Source of the DNA: Actinomadura sp. NAK00032
GTDB lineage: Bacteria; Actinomycetota; Actinomycetes; Streptosporangiales; Streptosporangiaceae
NCBI RefSeq assembly: GCF_013364275.1
Contig: NZ_CP054932.1
Coordinates: 2,790,001 to 2,854,000 of the forward strand
DNA length: 64,000 nucleotides
Direction of reading: 5' to 3'
Part shown: one piece after another, positions 30,501 to 38,785 of the stretch
How the letters are laid out: each line of letters begins with the position of its first letter
How positions within the stretch are numbered: position 1 is the first letter of the stretch
Notes under the pieces: generated by a model
What the model was told of the DNA's origin: nothing
Seen by the model: only the letters and a program-made list of their open reading frames with translations
The model's database searches: none
Made by a program: the position numbers and the translations under genes

Positions 30501-31517
30501 ATGACCGCTTCACTTCAGCCGCTCGCCACGACGCGCGCCGCGCACGCCGCGCACGCGGGGCCGGGGCGCCTGCGCCTTGCCGTCTGCGCGGCGACCGTCG
30601 CCGCCTGCCTCCCCTACCTCACCCTCAAGCTCGCGTGGCTGTCCGGCAGCACGGTCGGCTGGAACGACGCGGAGGCCGCCCGCGATTCCGCGCTCTACGT
30701 CGGCAACGCGATCACCATGGGCATGGACGCGGTGGCCGTGCTGGTCGCGCTGGCGTTCACCTTCCGGTGGGGGCTGCGGATCCCGGCCTGGCTGGTGCTG
30801 ACGCCGATATGGATCGCGGTCGGGCTGCTCGCCCCGATCGTCATCGCCGTCCCGGCGGGGTCGCTCCTGCAGACGCTCTTCTCGTCGAAGCCGCTCGTTG
30901 AGAGCGACATCGCGTTGCAGGGCTGGGTGTTCGGCGTCGTCTACTCCGGCTTCACCCTCCAGGGGCTCGGCCTGCTCGCGGCCTTCGTCCTTTACGCGCG
31001 GGACCGCTGGGCGGGCATCTTCACCGCCCGCACCCGGGACGTCCCGAAGGGCGCGACGCACCCGCTGCAGGTTCTCCTGGCGCGTACGGCGAGCGTGTTC
31101 GCGGCGGGCTTCGCGGCCGTCCACCTCTTCTGGGCCTTCGGCGGGACCGCCGGCCTCCACGCGAACCAGCTCGACTACCGGAGCGCGCCGCAGCAACTGG
31201 CCGACGGCGTGTACGGCGTGGCCGCGCTCGCCGGCGCCGCGGCGCTGCTGGCGATCGTCCGGCGGGGTGCCCGGCCGAGCCGGTTCGCGGTGCCGCTGGC
31301 GGCGGCCTGGGCGGGGTCGGCGACCACGTTCGCCCCGTCGTTGTACGCGCTTCTCGCCATGCTCGGCCAGCCCGGCGACCTCGCGTCGGACGTCACGGTC
31401 GCCGCCGGCCTGACCGCGCTCTGCGGGCTGCTCGGGGGCCTCCTCATGGGGCTCACCGGCGCGTTCCTGCTCGCCGAGCGTCAGAGCGCGAGGCCGATCG
31501 CGAGCAGCGCGCCGTAG
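30501..31517 (+). CDS. Polytopic membrane protein of unknown function
   Basis: 338-aa protein with about eight hydrophobic segments and no recognised motif. The N-terminus is short and basic; an extracellular-type loop (WLSGSTVGWNDAEAARDS) follows the first helix. The 3' end overlaps menA, on the opposite strand, by 37 bp (31481-31517). Similar multi-helix proteins are often annotated only as hypothetical in actinomycetes. Function not assigned. Confidence 0.65.
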   Translation: MTASLQPLATTRAAHAAHAGPGRLRLAVCAATVAACLPYLTLKLAWLSGSTVGWNDAEAARDSALYVGNAITMGMDAVAVLVALAFTFRWGLRIPAWLVLTPIWIAVGLLAPIVIAVPAGSLLQTLFSSKPLVESDIALQGWVFGVVYSGFTLQGLGLLAAFVLYARDRWAGIFTARTRDVPKGATHPLQVLLARTASVFAAGFAAVHLFWAFGGTAGLHANQLDYRSAPQQLADGVYGVAALAGAAALLAIVRRGARPSRFAVPLAAAWAGSATTFAPSLYALLAMLGQPGDLASDVTVAAGLTALCGLLGGLLMGLTGAFLLAERQSARPIASSAP

Positions 31518-32347
31518 GCGATCTGGAGCCGGCCGGTCTCGCCCAGCACGGGGATCAGGGCGGGGCCGGCCGCGCCGTTCAGCACCTTCTGCGTCGGCGG
31601 CAGCGACAGCGGCGCGGCGAGCAGCGCGAGCAGCGCCCACGGGTGCGGCGCCGCCAGCGCGAGCACGAACATGAACGGCAGCGCGGCGCACGCCGCGTAC
31701 AGGATGCGGGTCCACGGGCCGCCGAGCAGCACGGCGAGGGTCCGCTTGCCCGACTCCCGGTCGGTCGGGATGTCGCGCAGGTTGTTGGCGACGAGCAGCG
31801 CGCAGGCCAGCAGCCCGACCGGGACCGCCGCCGCCCACGCCTCCCACGGCAGCGCCTCGACCTGGACGTACACCGTCCCGACGACGGCGACGAGGCCGAA
31901 GAACACGAACACCGACACCTCGCCCAGGGCGCGGTAGCCGTAGGGCGTCTTGCCGCCGGTGTAGAACCAGGCGGCGAGGATCGCGACCGCGCCGACCAGC
32001 AGCAGCCACCAGGTCGTCACGGCGGCGAGCACGAGCCCGGCGACCGCGGCGGCCAGGAAGCAGCCGAGCGCGGCGGCGAGCACCTGCTTGGGCGGCGCCG
32101 CCTTCGACCCGACGAGGCGCAGCGGCCCGACGCGGTCCTCGTCGGTGCCGCGGATGCCGTCGCTGTAGTCGTTGGAGTAGTTCACCCCGATCTGCAGGAC
32201 GAGGGCGACGAACGCGGCGAGGACGGCGCGCCACCAGACGGGTTCGCCCTCGCCGACCGCGACGCCGGTGCCGACGACGACGGGAACGAGGGAGGCGGGC
32301 AGGGTGCGGGGCCGGGATCCGGCGACCCATTGCGAGAGCGTGGCCAC
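31481..32347 (-). CDS. menA: 1,4-dihydroxy-2-naphthoate polyprenyltransferase MenA
   Basis: 288-aa membrane prenyltransferase of menaquinone synthesis; it attaches a polyprenyl chain to DHNA. The first Asp-rich motif is NYSNDYSDGIRGTDEDR (N59, D60, D63), and the second is NNLRDIPTDRESGKRT. About eight to nine membrane helices. GTG start 32347 with a weak ribosome binding site; it ends inside the convergent membrane gene. It follows the MFS gene by 33 bp on the same strand. No other men genes are in the window. Confidence 0.92.
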   Translation of the reverse strand: MATLSQWVAGSRPRTLPASLVPVVVGTGVAVGEGEPVWWRAVLAAFVALVLQIGVNYSNDYSDGIRGTDEDRVGPLRLVGSKAAPPKQVLAAALGCFLAAAVAGLVLAAVTTWWLLLVGAVAILAAWFYTGGKTPYGYRALGEVSVFVFFGLVAVVGTVYVQVEALPWEAWAAAVPVGLLACALLVANNLRDIPTDRESGKRTLAVLLGGPWTRILYAACAALPFMFVLALAAPHPWALLALLAAPLSLPPTQKVLNGAAGPALIPVLGETGRLQIAYGALLAIGLAL

Positions 32348-32380
32348 AGTTACCGCTTGTTCTCGTGGACGACAGGGGGA

Positions 32381-34033
32381 CTACCGCTTCGATTCTCCCC
32401 GATGGAGATCACCACTCGGGCGCAGCCGCAGCGACGCGGCGAGCCCGAGCGCGAGGATCGCCGCGGTGGTGAGCGCCGCGTGCCGGGTCGCGGTCGCGAG
32501 GCTCGCGTCGGCCGCGCGGGCCTCCACCGCCAGCCCGGGGGCGCCGTGCAGGTCGCGGCCGTAGGTCCCGGCGCTCTCCCGCAGGTCGTGCGCCATCGCG
32601 GCCTGCCGCGCGGGCGGCAGCGCGGACTCCGCGGCCAGCCGGTCGGCCATCGCGTGCCCGAGGCTGGTCGCGAACACCGTCCCGATCGCGGCGATGCCGA
32701 GGGCCGCGCCCACCTGCCGGGCCGTCGACTGGGTGCCGGACGCCTGCCCGGACTGCTCCGGCGGGACGTCCGCCAGCGACACGTTCGTCAGCTGCGCCGA
32801 TGTCAGGCCGAGGCCGATCCCGTACAGCAGCATCCAGGGCGCGAGCCCGAGGCCGCCCGTCGTCGCCGACACGGTGAGGGCCAGCCCGAGCACCGCGCCG
32901 ACCTCCAGGACCATGCCCGTCTGGACGACCCGGTGCGCGCCGCGCCTGTTCGCGAGCCGGCCCGCGTACCCGCCGGACAGGAACGCCCCGACCGCCAGCG
33001 GCAGCACCGCGAGGCTGATCTGCAGCGGCCCGGTGCCGTGCACGCCCAGCAGGAACAGCGGCAGGACGAACAGCAGCCCGAGCTCGCCGACGTTGATGAG
33101 GGCGGAGGCCAGGTTGCCGCGCCGGAAGTTGGGGATGCGGAACAGGGCCATGTCGAGCATCACCGGACGCCCGGCCGCCGCCCTGGACCGCTCCACGACG
33201 ACCAGCGCGGCGATGAGCACCGCGCCGAGCGCGAGGACCACCGGGACGGGCGACAGACCCGTCTCCGGCCAGTGGAACCCGGCCATCGAGAACGGGCGCG
33301 TCGCGGCCCACCAGCCGTAGGTCTGGCCCTCGATGATCCCGCAGACGAGCGCGCCGAGCCCGAGCGCGGACAGCAGCCCGCCCGCCCAGTCGATCTCGCG
33401 GCGGGCGCTGCCGCCGCCCGGCCGCCGGGTCTCCGGCATCAGCCGCAGCGCCGCCGCGATGAGCGCGGCGCCGAGCGGCAGGTTGATCCCGAACGCCCAG
33501 CGCCAGCCGCCGCCGGCCGCGACGGCGCCGCCGAGCAGCGGGCCGAGCGCGGCCATGCCGCTGATCATCGAGCCCCAGATGCCGAACGCGACGGCCCGGT
33601 CACGGTCGGTGAAGACCGTGTTCAGCGTGGACAGCGCGGCCGGCAGGACCATCGAGGCGCCGACGCCCTGCAGGGCCCGCGCGCCGATCAGGCCCGACCC
33701 GTCCCCGGCGAGCGCGGCGGCGACGCTCGCCGCCGCGAACACCGCGGTGCCGAGCACGAACATCCGGCGCCGCCCGAACAGGTCGCCGGCCCGCCCGAAC
33801 GGGATCAGCAGCGCCGCGAACACCAGCGCGTAGACGGAGGTGACCCATTCGGCGTCGGTGGTGGTGAGGCCCAGGTCCGCGACGATCCGGGGGAGCAGCA
33901 CGCCGACGATCGTGGCGTCCACGATGATCAGCGAGACGCCGAGGCTGATGACGGCCATCACGAGTCGGCGGTGCCGGACGGCGGGCGCCGCCGTGTCGGG
34001 GCGCGGCGGTGTCAGGGAGAGGGACTCGGGCAC
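32381..34033 (-). CDS. MFS transporter, DHA2 (14-TMS, EmrB/QacA) family
   Basis: 550-aa drug:proton antiporter-type exporter with about 14 hydrophobic segments. Motif A is present as GRAGDLFGRRRMF after the second helix. The DHA2 pattern VDATIVGVLLPRI in helix 1 (motif D1 type) and GAALGIAAIGTVF near the C-terminus also match. Start: GTG 34033 is suggested by a TATCTT box exactly 7 nt upstream, as in leaderless genes; an upstream GTG at 34066 is the alternative. Substrate unknown. Same strand as menA and the GNAT and CGNR genes. Confidence 0.85.
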   Translation of the reverse strand: MPESLSLTPPRPDTAAPAVRHRRLVMAVISLGVSLIIVDATIVGVLLPRIVADLGLTTTDAEWVTSVYALVFAALLIPFGRAGDLFGRRRMFVLGTAVFAAASVAAALAGDGSGLIGARALQGVGASMVLPAALSTLNTVFTDRDRAVAFGIWGSMISGMAALGPLLGGAVAAGGGWRWAFGINLPLGAALIAAALRLMPETRRPGGGSARREIDWAGGLLSALGLGALVCGIIEGQTYGWWAATRPFSMAGFHWPETGLSPVPVVLALGAVLIAALVVVERSRAAAGRPVMLDMALFRIPNFRRGNLASALINVGELGLLFVLPLFLLGVHGTGPLQISLAVLPLAVGAFLSGGYAGRLANRRGAHRVVQTGMVLEVGAVLGLALTVSATTGGLGLAPWMLLYGIGLGLTSAQLTNVSLADVPPEQSGQASGTQSTARQVGAALGIAAIGTVFATSLGHAMADRLAAESALPPARQAAMAHDLRESAGTYGRDLHGAPGLAVEARAADASLATATRHAALTTAAILALGLAASLRLRPSGDLHRGESKR

Positions 34034-34113
34034 GACCTCAAAGATATTGCGGGGCCGCGAGTGCACCTCACCGACCCCTGCTTAGCGGGCCGGACGGGCG
34101 CGCCGCGCGCGCG

Positions 34114-34653
34114 TCAGGCGCTGATGTCGGTGTGCAGGCGGATCTGCCGGACGGGCTCGCCCATGTCGAGCGTCCGGGCCGTGCCGTCGGGGCCCCAGCC
34201 GGCCGAGCCGAGGAACGTCCGGGTGACCTCGTCGTCCTCGAAGACCCAGCTGACGAGGGTGCCGAAGCCGTCCTCTCGCAGCAGGTCGGCGGTCGCGGCG
34301 AGCAGCCGGCTGCCGTGCCCGGCGCGGGCGTGCGGCGGGTCGACCAGCAGCGCGACCAGCTCCGCGGTGGCGGCGGCGTCGAGGTCGGCGTCCTCGGCGG
34401 GGGCGTGCGCGGCGAACCCCACGACCAGGTCGGACGCCACCGCGACCAGCAGCCGGTGCCGGGGGCTCGGCGGCGCGGCGGCCGCCTGCGCCCACCGCTC
34501 CCGCCACGCCGCGACGGCGTCGGGCGCGGTCACCCGGTCGAGGACGCCGGCCGGCAGCAGCTCGCGGTACCCGTGCCGCCACGCCCGCACCTGGATGGCG
34601 GCGACGGCGGCCGCGTCCGCCCGGCGCGCGGGCCGCACCCCCACATCGGCCAT
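34114..34653 (-). CDS. GNAT family N-acetyltransferase
   Basis: 179-aa acetyltransferase. The N-terminal VRPARRADAAAVAAIQVRAW is the usual beta1-alpha1 pattern; LVDPPHARAGHGSRLLAA is motif A with acetyl-CoA binding residues. The end (GWGPDGTARTLD) matches RimI-like acyltransferases. ATG 34653 has GAGGGGG upstream; a longer start 39 bp earlier is possible. 40 bp downstream of the CGNR gene on the same strand, probably co-transcribed. Confidence 0.75.
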   Translation of the reverse strand: MADVGVRPARRADAAAVAAIQVRAWRHGYRELLPAGVLDRVTAPDAVAAWRERWAQAAAAPPSPRHRLLVAVASDLVVGFAAHAPAEDADLDAAATAELVALLVDPPHARAGHGSRLLAATADLLREDGFGTLVSWVFEDDEVTRTFLGSAGWGPDGTARTLDMGEPVRQIRLHTDISA

Positions 34654-34693
34654 GCCGCCCCCCTCGTCCTCGCTCGGAAATCCGCCGCCCACC

Positions 34694-35251
34694 CTAGCGA
34701 GCCGGGGGGCGGCGGCGGGCCCGGTAGGCGCGGGTCTTGGTGCGGTTGCCGCAGACGCGCATCGAGCACCAGGCGCGGGAGCGGTTCTTGGACGTGTCGA
34801 GGAACGCCCAGCGGCAGGTGTCCTCCTGGCAGACCTTCAGCCGCGGCCACGTCCCGGCGGCGACCGCGTCCATGATCGCGGCGGCGACGCGGGCGAGGCC
34901 GGCGGCGGCCGTGCCGGGCGGGTCGAGCGGGACGAGCGCCGGGCGCGGCCCGGTGAGCGCGATCCGCAGCGGGAGGGCGGCGAGGGCGCCGTCGAGGCCG
35001 GCGGGGACGTCGGCCTCCAGCGGCCCGTGGTGCGCGGACATGGCATCGCGGAGCCCCTCGCGGAGCGCGGTCGCGGCGCGCAGGTCGGCGTCGCCGGCCG
35101 CCGTCCCGGCGGGCACGAGGCCGCGCTCGGCCAGCCATGCGGCGAGGCCGGCGGGCGCGGCGAAGCCGTCCGTCCCGGAGTCGATGTCGAGCGTGTTGAC
35201 GAAGTCCGCCAGCAGCAGCGCGGGGTCTGGTGCGGGGTGCGCGTCGGTCAT
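34694..35251 (-). CDS. CGNR zinc-finger / ABATE domain transcription regulator
   Basis: 185-aa DNA-binding protein. The N-terminal ABATE-like domain starts with LLLADFVNTLDID, where NT is the stress-response consensus. The C-terminal CGNR zinc finger has KVCQEDTCRWAFLD, then SRAWCSMRVCGNRTK, giving four cysteines. ATG 35251 has AGGAG 5-7 nt upstream. Divergent from the small protein gene at 35376. The target may be the divergent pair or the MFS/GNAT genes downstream; that is inference. Confidence 0.85.
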   Translation of the reverse strand: MTDAHPAPDPALLLADFVNTLDIDSGTDGFAAPAGLAAWLAERGLVPAGTAAGDADLRAATALREGLRDAMSAHHGPLEADVPAGLDGALAALPLRIALTGPRPALVPLDPPGTAAAGLARVAAAIMDAVAAGTWPRLKVCQEDTCRWAFLDTSKNRSRAWCSMRVCGNRTKTRAYRARRRPPAR

Positions 35252-35317
35252 GACTTCTCCTGCTCGTCCAAGGAGAACTCTATCCGAGTTTCAACACCGT
35301 CATTCCTGTTTGACCGG

Positions 35318-35346
35318 TTGCATGATGGCGACACCGGCGTTACGGT
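35318..35346 (+). promoter_or_regulatory. Predicted promoter for the 35376 gene
   Basis: TTGCAT (35318-35323), a 17-bp spacer and TACGGT (35341-35346) match sigma-70-type boxes and place transcription start about 25 nt before ATG 35376. Confidence 0.4.
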
Positions 35347-35375
35347 TTAGGTGGTGTCAACGTCAGGAGGACGAG

Positions 35376-35654
35376 ATGAATCAGCTGCCGTACCTGGCCG
35401 GGCTCGCCACGCGGCACGCCTGGGCGGAGCGGGAGTTCGCGCGACTGCACGCCGACATCCTGGAGGCGCGGCTGAGGACCCGCGTCCGCGAGGCCGAGCG
35501 CGCCGCCCGGATCCGCCGGTGGCTGCTCGGCGGCGTGCCGGAGCGGATCACCGCCCGGCGCCGGCCCGTTGCGCCGCCCCGCCCGGCGGCCGGCTGCCGG
35601 CGCGCGGCCGCCCGCTCCGTCCGCGTCCCGCGAACCGCCGGAGGAATGCGATGA
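35376..35654 (+). CDS. Small basic hypothetical protein
   Basis: 92-aa, very Arg/Ala-rich (helical part WAEREFARLHADILEARL), with no membrane segment, cysteine pair or known motif. AGGAGG lies just 5 nt before the ATG. The stop overlaps the start of the VOC gene (ATGA), so expression is coupled. It may bind nucleic acid by charge alone, but that is not supported by a domain. Function unknown. Confidence 0.6.
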   Translation: MNQLPYLAGLATRHAWAEREFARLHADILEARLRTRVREAERAARIRRWLLGGVPERITARRRPVAPPRPAAGCRRAAARSVRVPRTAGGMR

Positions 35655-36010
35655 CCGCTGCGACCCCGAAGGTGACCACGCTCGTCTTCGACTGCGCCGA
35701 CCTCGACGCCATGGCCGCGTTCTGGGGCGGGCTGCTCGGCATGAAGACGACCTCGCGCGAGGACGACTGGCTCGACCTGGAACCGCTCGCCGGGGAGGGG
35801 CCGGTGCTGGCGTTCCAGCTCGTCCCCGAGGGCAAGGCGGTCAAGAACCGGCTGCACCTCGACCTGGAGGTGCCCGACATCCGCGCGGCGGGGGAGCGGG
35901 CGCGGCGGCTCGGCGCCGTCCCGGACGGGGAGCCGATGGGCAACCCGGAGCGGCCCTTCCAGGTCTGGCACGACCCCGAGGGCAACGAGTTCTGCCTCTG
36001 CACGGGCTGA
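35651..36010 (+). CDS. VOC family (glyoxalase/bleomycin-resistance fold) protein
   Basis: 119-aa protein with the vicinal oxygen chelate fold: the N-terminal VTTLVFDCADLDAMAAFWGGLLG and the C-terminal FQVWHDPEGNEFCLCTG. One metal-ligand His appears in LHLDLEVPD and another acidic position in DPEGNEF. It is short for glyoxalase I and matches the small actinomycete VOC proteins of unknown substrate. Overlaps the previous gene's stop by 4 bp. Confidence 0.8.
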   Translation: MTAATPKVTTLVFDCADLDAMAAFWGGLLGMKTTSREDDWLDLEPLAGEGPVLAFQLVPEGKAVKNRLHLDLEVPDIRAAGERARRLGAVPDGEPMGNPERPFQVWHDPEGNEFCLCTG

Positions 36011-36025
36011 CCCCGCGCCGGCCGG

Positions 36026-36050
36026 CCGGCCGGGCCGCCCGCCCGGCCGG
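36026..36050. terminator. Bidirectional hairpin between VOC and mocR genes
   Basis: CCGGCCGGGC (36026-36035) pairs with GCCCGGCCGG (36041-36050) around 5 nt. It lies between two convergent stops. No T-run. Confidence 0.45.
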
Positions 36051-36061
36051 TCAGCGCCGTC

Positions 36062-37453
36062 TCATGACCCGAGGACGGTCGCGAGGCGGCGCACGCCCTC
36101 GGCCAGCTCGGCCTCGCCGGCCGCCGTCCCGTAGCTGAGCCGCAGGTACGGCGCGGGGGCCTCGGCGGGGAAGAACGGCCGGCCCGCGCTGACCAGGACC
36201 CCGGCGCGCAGTGCGGCCTCGGCGACGGCCGCGTCGTCGGCGCCGTCCGGCAGCCGGGCCCACAGGTGCAGGCCGCCCGCCGGACGGCTCACCCGCAGCT
36301 CGGGCAGGTCGCGGGCGAGCGCGCCGAGCAGCGCGTCCCGGCGCGCCGGCAGCGCCGCCCGGACGGCCCGCAGATGACGCGGCCAGCCCGGCGAGCTGAC
36401 CAGTTCGAGCAGCGTCTCCTGGAGCGGCCGGGCCGGGAAGAACTCCTCGACGAGCTGCGTCGCGCGGATCCGCGCGGCGACCGGCCCCCGGGCCACCACC
36501 GCCGCGATCCGCAGGCTGGGCGCGGTCGCCTTCGTCAGCGACGCGATGTGCACGACGCGGCCGTCGGCGTCGCCGGCGATCAGCGGCGGCGGGGGCGCGG
36601 CGATGCCGAGGTGGCGGGCGAAGTCGTCCTCCACCACGAAGGCGCCCGCCGCCCGCGCCACGTCCAGCACCCGCGCGCGCCGCTCGGCGCTCAGCACCGC
36701 CCCGGTCGGGTTGTGGAAGGCCGGCTGGCAGTACAGGACGCGCGCGCCGCTCAGCGCGAACGCCTCGGCGAGCAGGTCGGGGCGGATTCCGTCGGCGTCC
36801 ACCGGGACCGGCACCGGGTGCAGCCCGCCCGCCCGCGCGACCGACAGCACGCCGAGGTAGGTCGGGGACTCCACCAGCAGGGGCGCGCCGGGCGGCAGCA
36901 GCGCCCGCAGCACCGTCGTCAGCGACTGCTGGCCGCCGCTGGTGATCAGCACGTCGGCGGGGGTGACGGCGCCGCCGACCGTCCGGGCGAACCAGGCGCG
37001 CAGCTCCGGCAGCCCGCCGAGCGGCGGCATCGCCCACGCGTCCGGGCGCCGGGCGGCCCGCGCCGCCGCCGTGGCGAGCGCCCGGACCGGCTGCAGCGCG
37101 GGGTGCGGGTAGCCGCCGCTGAGCGGCACCACGCCGTCGGGCGGCGGGGTGAGCAGCCACGACACGCCGGACGGGTCGACGGCGCGGTCGCCGAGCGTCA
37201 CCGCCTGCCAGCCGAAGTCGGCGGGCTCGGCGGCGGGCCGGCGGCGCTCGGCGGCGAACGCGCCGCTGCCCGGCCGCGTCACCACCAGCCCCTCGGCGGA
37301 CAGCAGCCCGAGGGCCCGCGACACCGTGACCGGGCTGACCCGGTGCCGCTCCACCAGCGCCCGGCTCGACGGCAGCCGCTCGCCGGGGGTCATGCGGTGG
37401 ACGTCGGCGCGCAGCGCGTCGGCGAGCGCCGCCACACTGCTATCGTCTTTCAT
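36062..37453 (-). CDS. MocR/PdxR-type regulator (GntR HTH + aminotransferase domain)
   Basis: 463-aa PLP-dependent regulator. The N-terminal GntR-type winged helix (residues about 5-70) includes LPSSRALVERHRVSPVTVSRALGLL. A type I aminotransferase domain follows; the PLP Lys is probably in SLTKATAPSLR. MocR proteins activate or repress neighbouring transporters or PLP-related genes. Start ATG 37453 is fixed by the GntR homology and overlaps the ATG of the divergent EamA gene (both within CATG). TATCTT lies 8 nt upstream. Confidence 0.85.
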   Translation of the reverse strand: MKDDSSVAALADALRADVHRMTPGERLPSSRALVERHRVSPVTVSRALGLLSAEGLVVTRPGSGAFAAERRRPAAEPADFGWQAVTLGDRAVDPSGVSWLLTPPPDGVVPLSGGYPHPALQPVRALATAAARAARRPDAWAMPPLGGLPELRAWFARTVGGAVTPADVLITSGGQQSLTTVLRALLPPGAPLLVESPTYLGVLSVARAGGLHPVPVPVDADGIRPDLLAEAFALSGARVLYCQPAFHNPTGAVLSAERRARVLDVARAAGAFVVEDDFARHLGIAAPPPPLIAGDADGRVVHIASLTKATAPSLRIAAVVARGPVAARIRATQLVEEFFPARPLQETLLELVSSPGWPRHLRAVRAALPARRDALLGALARDLPELRVSRPAGGLHLWARLPDGADDAAVAEAALRAGVLVSAGRPFFPAEAPAPYLRLSYGTAAGEAELAEGVRRLATVLGS

Positions 37454-37492
37454 GAAGACCAAAGATAGCGCTACTGTCACCGCGCCGATAGC
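37439..37492. promoter_or_regulatory. Shared mocR-eamA control region with three GATAGC words
   Basis: GCTATC (37439-37444), GATAGC (37464-37469) and GATAGC (37487-37492) flank and follow the overlapping start codons at 37451-37454. The first two supply the -10-like boxes TATCGT (plus) and TATCTT (minus). Confidence 0.5.
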
Positions 37493-38372
37493 GGACGCTC
37501 CCCGCGGCGCGGGTCTGCGGCTCGCCGCGCTCGGCGTGCTGGCCTTCTCGTTCACCCTGCCGGGCACGGTCTTCGCCCTGGACGGCATGGACCCGTACCT
37601 GGTCGGCGTCGGCCGCTCCGCCGCCGCGGCCGTCCTCGCCGCCGCCGCGCTGCTGGCGGTGCGCGCCCGCCCGCCGCGCCGCGACCAGTGGGCCGGGCTC
37701 GCGGTCGCGGCGGGCGGCGTGGTCTTCGGGTTCCCCGTGCTGTCCACGCTCGCGCTCGACCGGGGCGCCTCGTCCGCGCACGCGGCGGTCGTGGTCGGGC
37801 TGCTGCCCGCCGCCACCGCCGTGTGCGGCGTGCTGCGCGCGGGCGAGCGGCCCTCCGGGGCGTTCTGGCTCGCCGGCGCGGCGGGCACCGCCTGCGTCAC
37901 CGGCTTCACCGCGGTCCGCGGCGGCGGCCACTTCACCGCCGCCGACCTGCTGCTGTTCGGCGCCCTCGTGGCCGCGGCCGCCGGCTACACCGAGGGCGGG
38001 CGGCTGGCCCGGGACATGCCCGGCTGGCGCGTGATCTCCTGGGCGCTGCTGCTGGCCGCGCCGGTCACCGTCCCGGTCACCGGGTGGCTGCTCGCCGCGA
38101 CCGGCCCCGAGTGGACGGGACGCGCCGCGGCCGGCTTCGGCTACGTCGCCGCCGTCTCCGCCTACCTGGGGTTCTTCGCCTGGTACGAGGGCCTCGCCCG
38201 GGCCGGGATCGCGCGCGGCGGCCAGGTGCAGCTCGCGCAGCCGGTGCTGACCCTGCTCTGGTCGGGGCTCCTGCTCGGCGAGGCGGTCGACGCCGCGACC
38301 GCGCTGGCCGCCGTCGCCGTGCTGGTCTGCGTGGCGCTCACCCAGCGCGCCCGCGTGCGGATCAGTCCTTGA
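37452..38372 (+). CDS. EamA/DMT superfamily transporter
   Basis: 306-aa drug/metabolite transporter with about ten hydrophobic segments and two EamA repeats. The first helix begins LAALGVLAFSF; the second repeat ends FFAWYEGLARAGIARGG and LAQPVLTLLWSGLLLGE, a family signature. Likely exports amino acids or metabolites. ATG 37452 overlaps the mocR start on the other strand, so it must lack a leader; TATCGT is 5 nt upstream. The 3' end overlaps a small membrane gene on the minus strand by 11 bp. Confidence 0.85.
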   Translation: MKTKDSATVTAPIADAPRGAGLRLAALGVLAFSFTLPGTVFALDGMDPYLVGVGRSAAAAVLAAAALLAVRARPPRRDQWAGLAVAAGGVVFGFPVLSTLALDRGASSAHAAVVVGLLPAATAVCGVLRAGERPSGAFWLAGAAGTACVTGFTAVRGGGHFTAADLLLFGALVAAAAGYTEGGRLARDMPGWRVISWALLLAAPVTVPVTGWLLAATGPEWTGRAAAGFGYVAAVSAYLGFFAWYEGLARAGIARGGQVQLAQPVLTLLWSGLLLGEAVDAATALAAVAVLVCVALTQRARVRISP

Positions 38373-38568
38373 CGATCTGGGCCAGCAGCGTCACGACGCC
38401 GACGCCGACACCGATCGGGATCGCCAGCCGCGGGGCGGCGGCGGTCAGGGCGGCCGCGCCGGCCGCCACGATGATGATCACCAGGGCCCGCGTGCTGATC
38501 AGGGGACGCGGCCGGTCGTGCTCGGGGGCCACCTGCTCCGGTGGCACGTGCTCGGGTGGTACTCGCAT
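38362..38568 (-). CDS. Small membrane protein
   Basis: 68-aa protein. A Pro/Glu-rich N-terminus (PPEHVPPEQVAPEHD, a near-repeat) is followed by two hydrophobic helices (ALVIIIVAAGAAALTA and AIPIGVGVGVVTLLAQIV). ATG 38568 has GGAGG about 11 nt upstream; a longer ORF begins at 38706 but has poor coding character there. Overlaps the eamA 3' end by 11 bp. Function unknown. Confidence 0.55.
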   Translation of the reverse strand: MRVPPEHVPPEQVAPEHDRPRPLISTRALVIIIVAAGAAALTAAAPRLAIPIGVGVGVVTLLAQIVKD

Positions 38569-38785
38569 GCCGGTTCGACCTCCATCCGGACGGACGGTAA
38601 GGATCGGGGCGGCTCCCCGTCGAAGCGACGGGCGACACCGCTGAGTCGCCTCGTCATCACAGGGTTCCCCGGATGTCAACGGCTGGAGCGCGCGGCGCGC
38701 GAACACGTCCCAACCATGATCGTTTCATGGGGGATCGCTGGTGCGGGGCGTCCGAAGCACCCCGCCGATCCGGGATCATGACCTG

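Noticed and set aside
34009..34875. Plus-strand ORF of 288 codons opposite GNAT and CGNR genes
   Set aside because: Antisense of two real genes with strong motifs; composition is that of a shadow frame.
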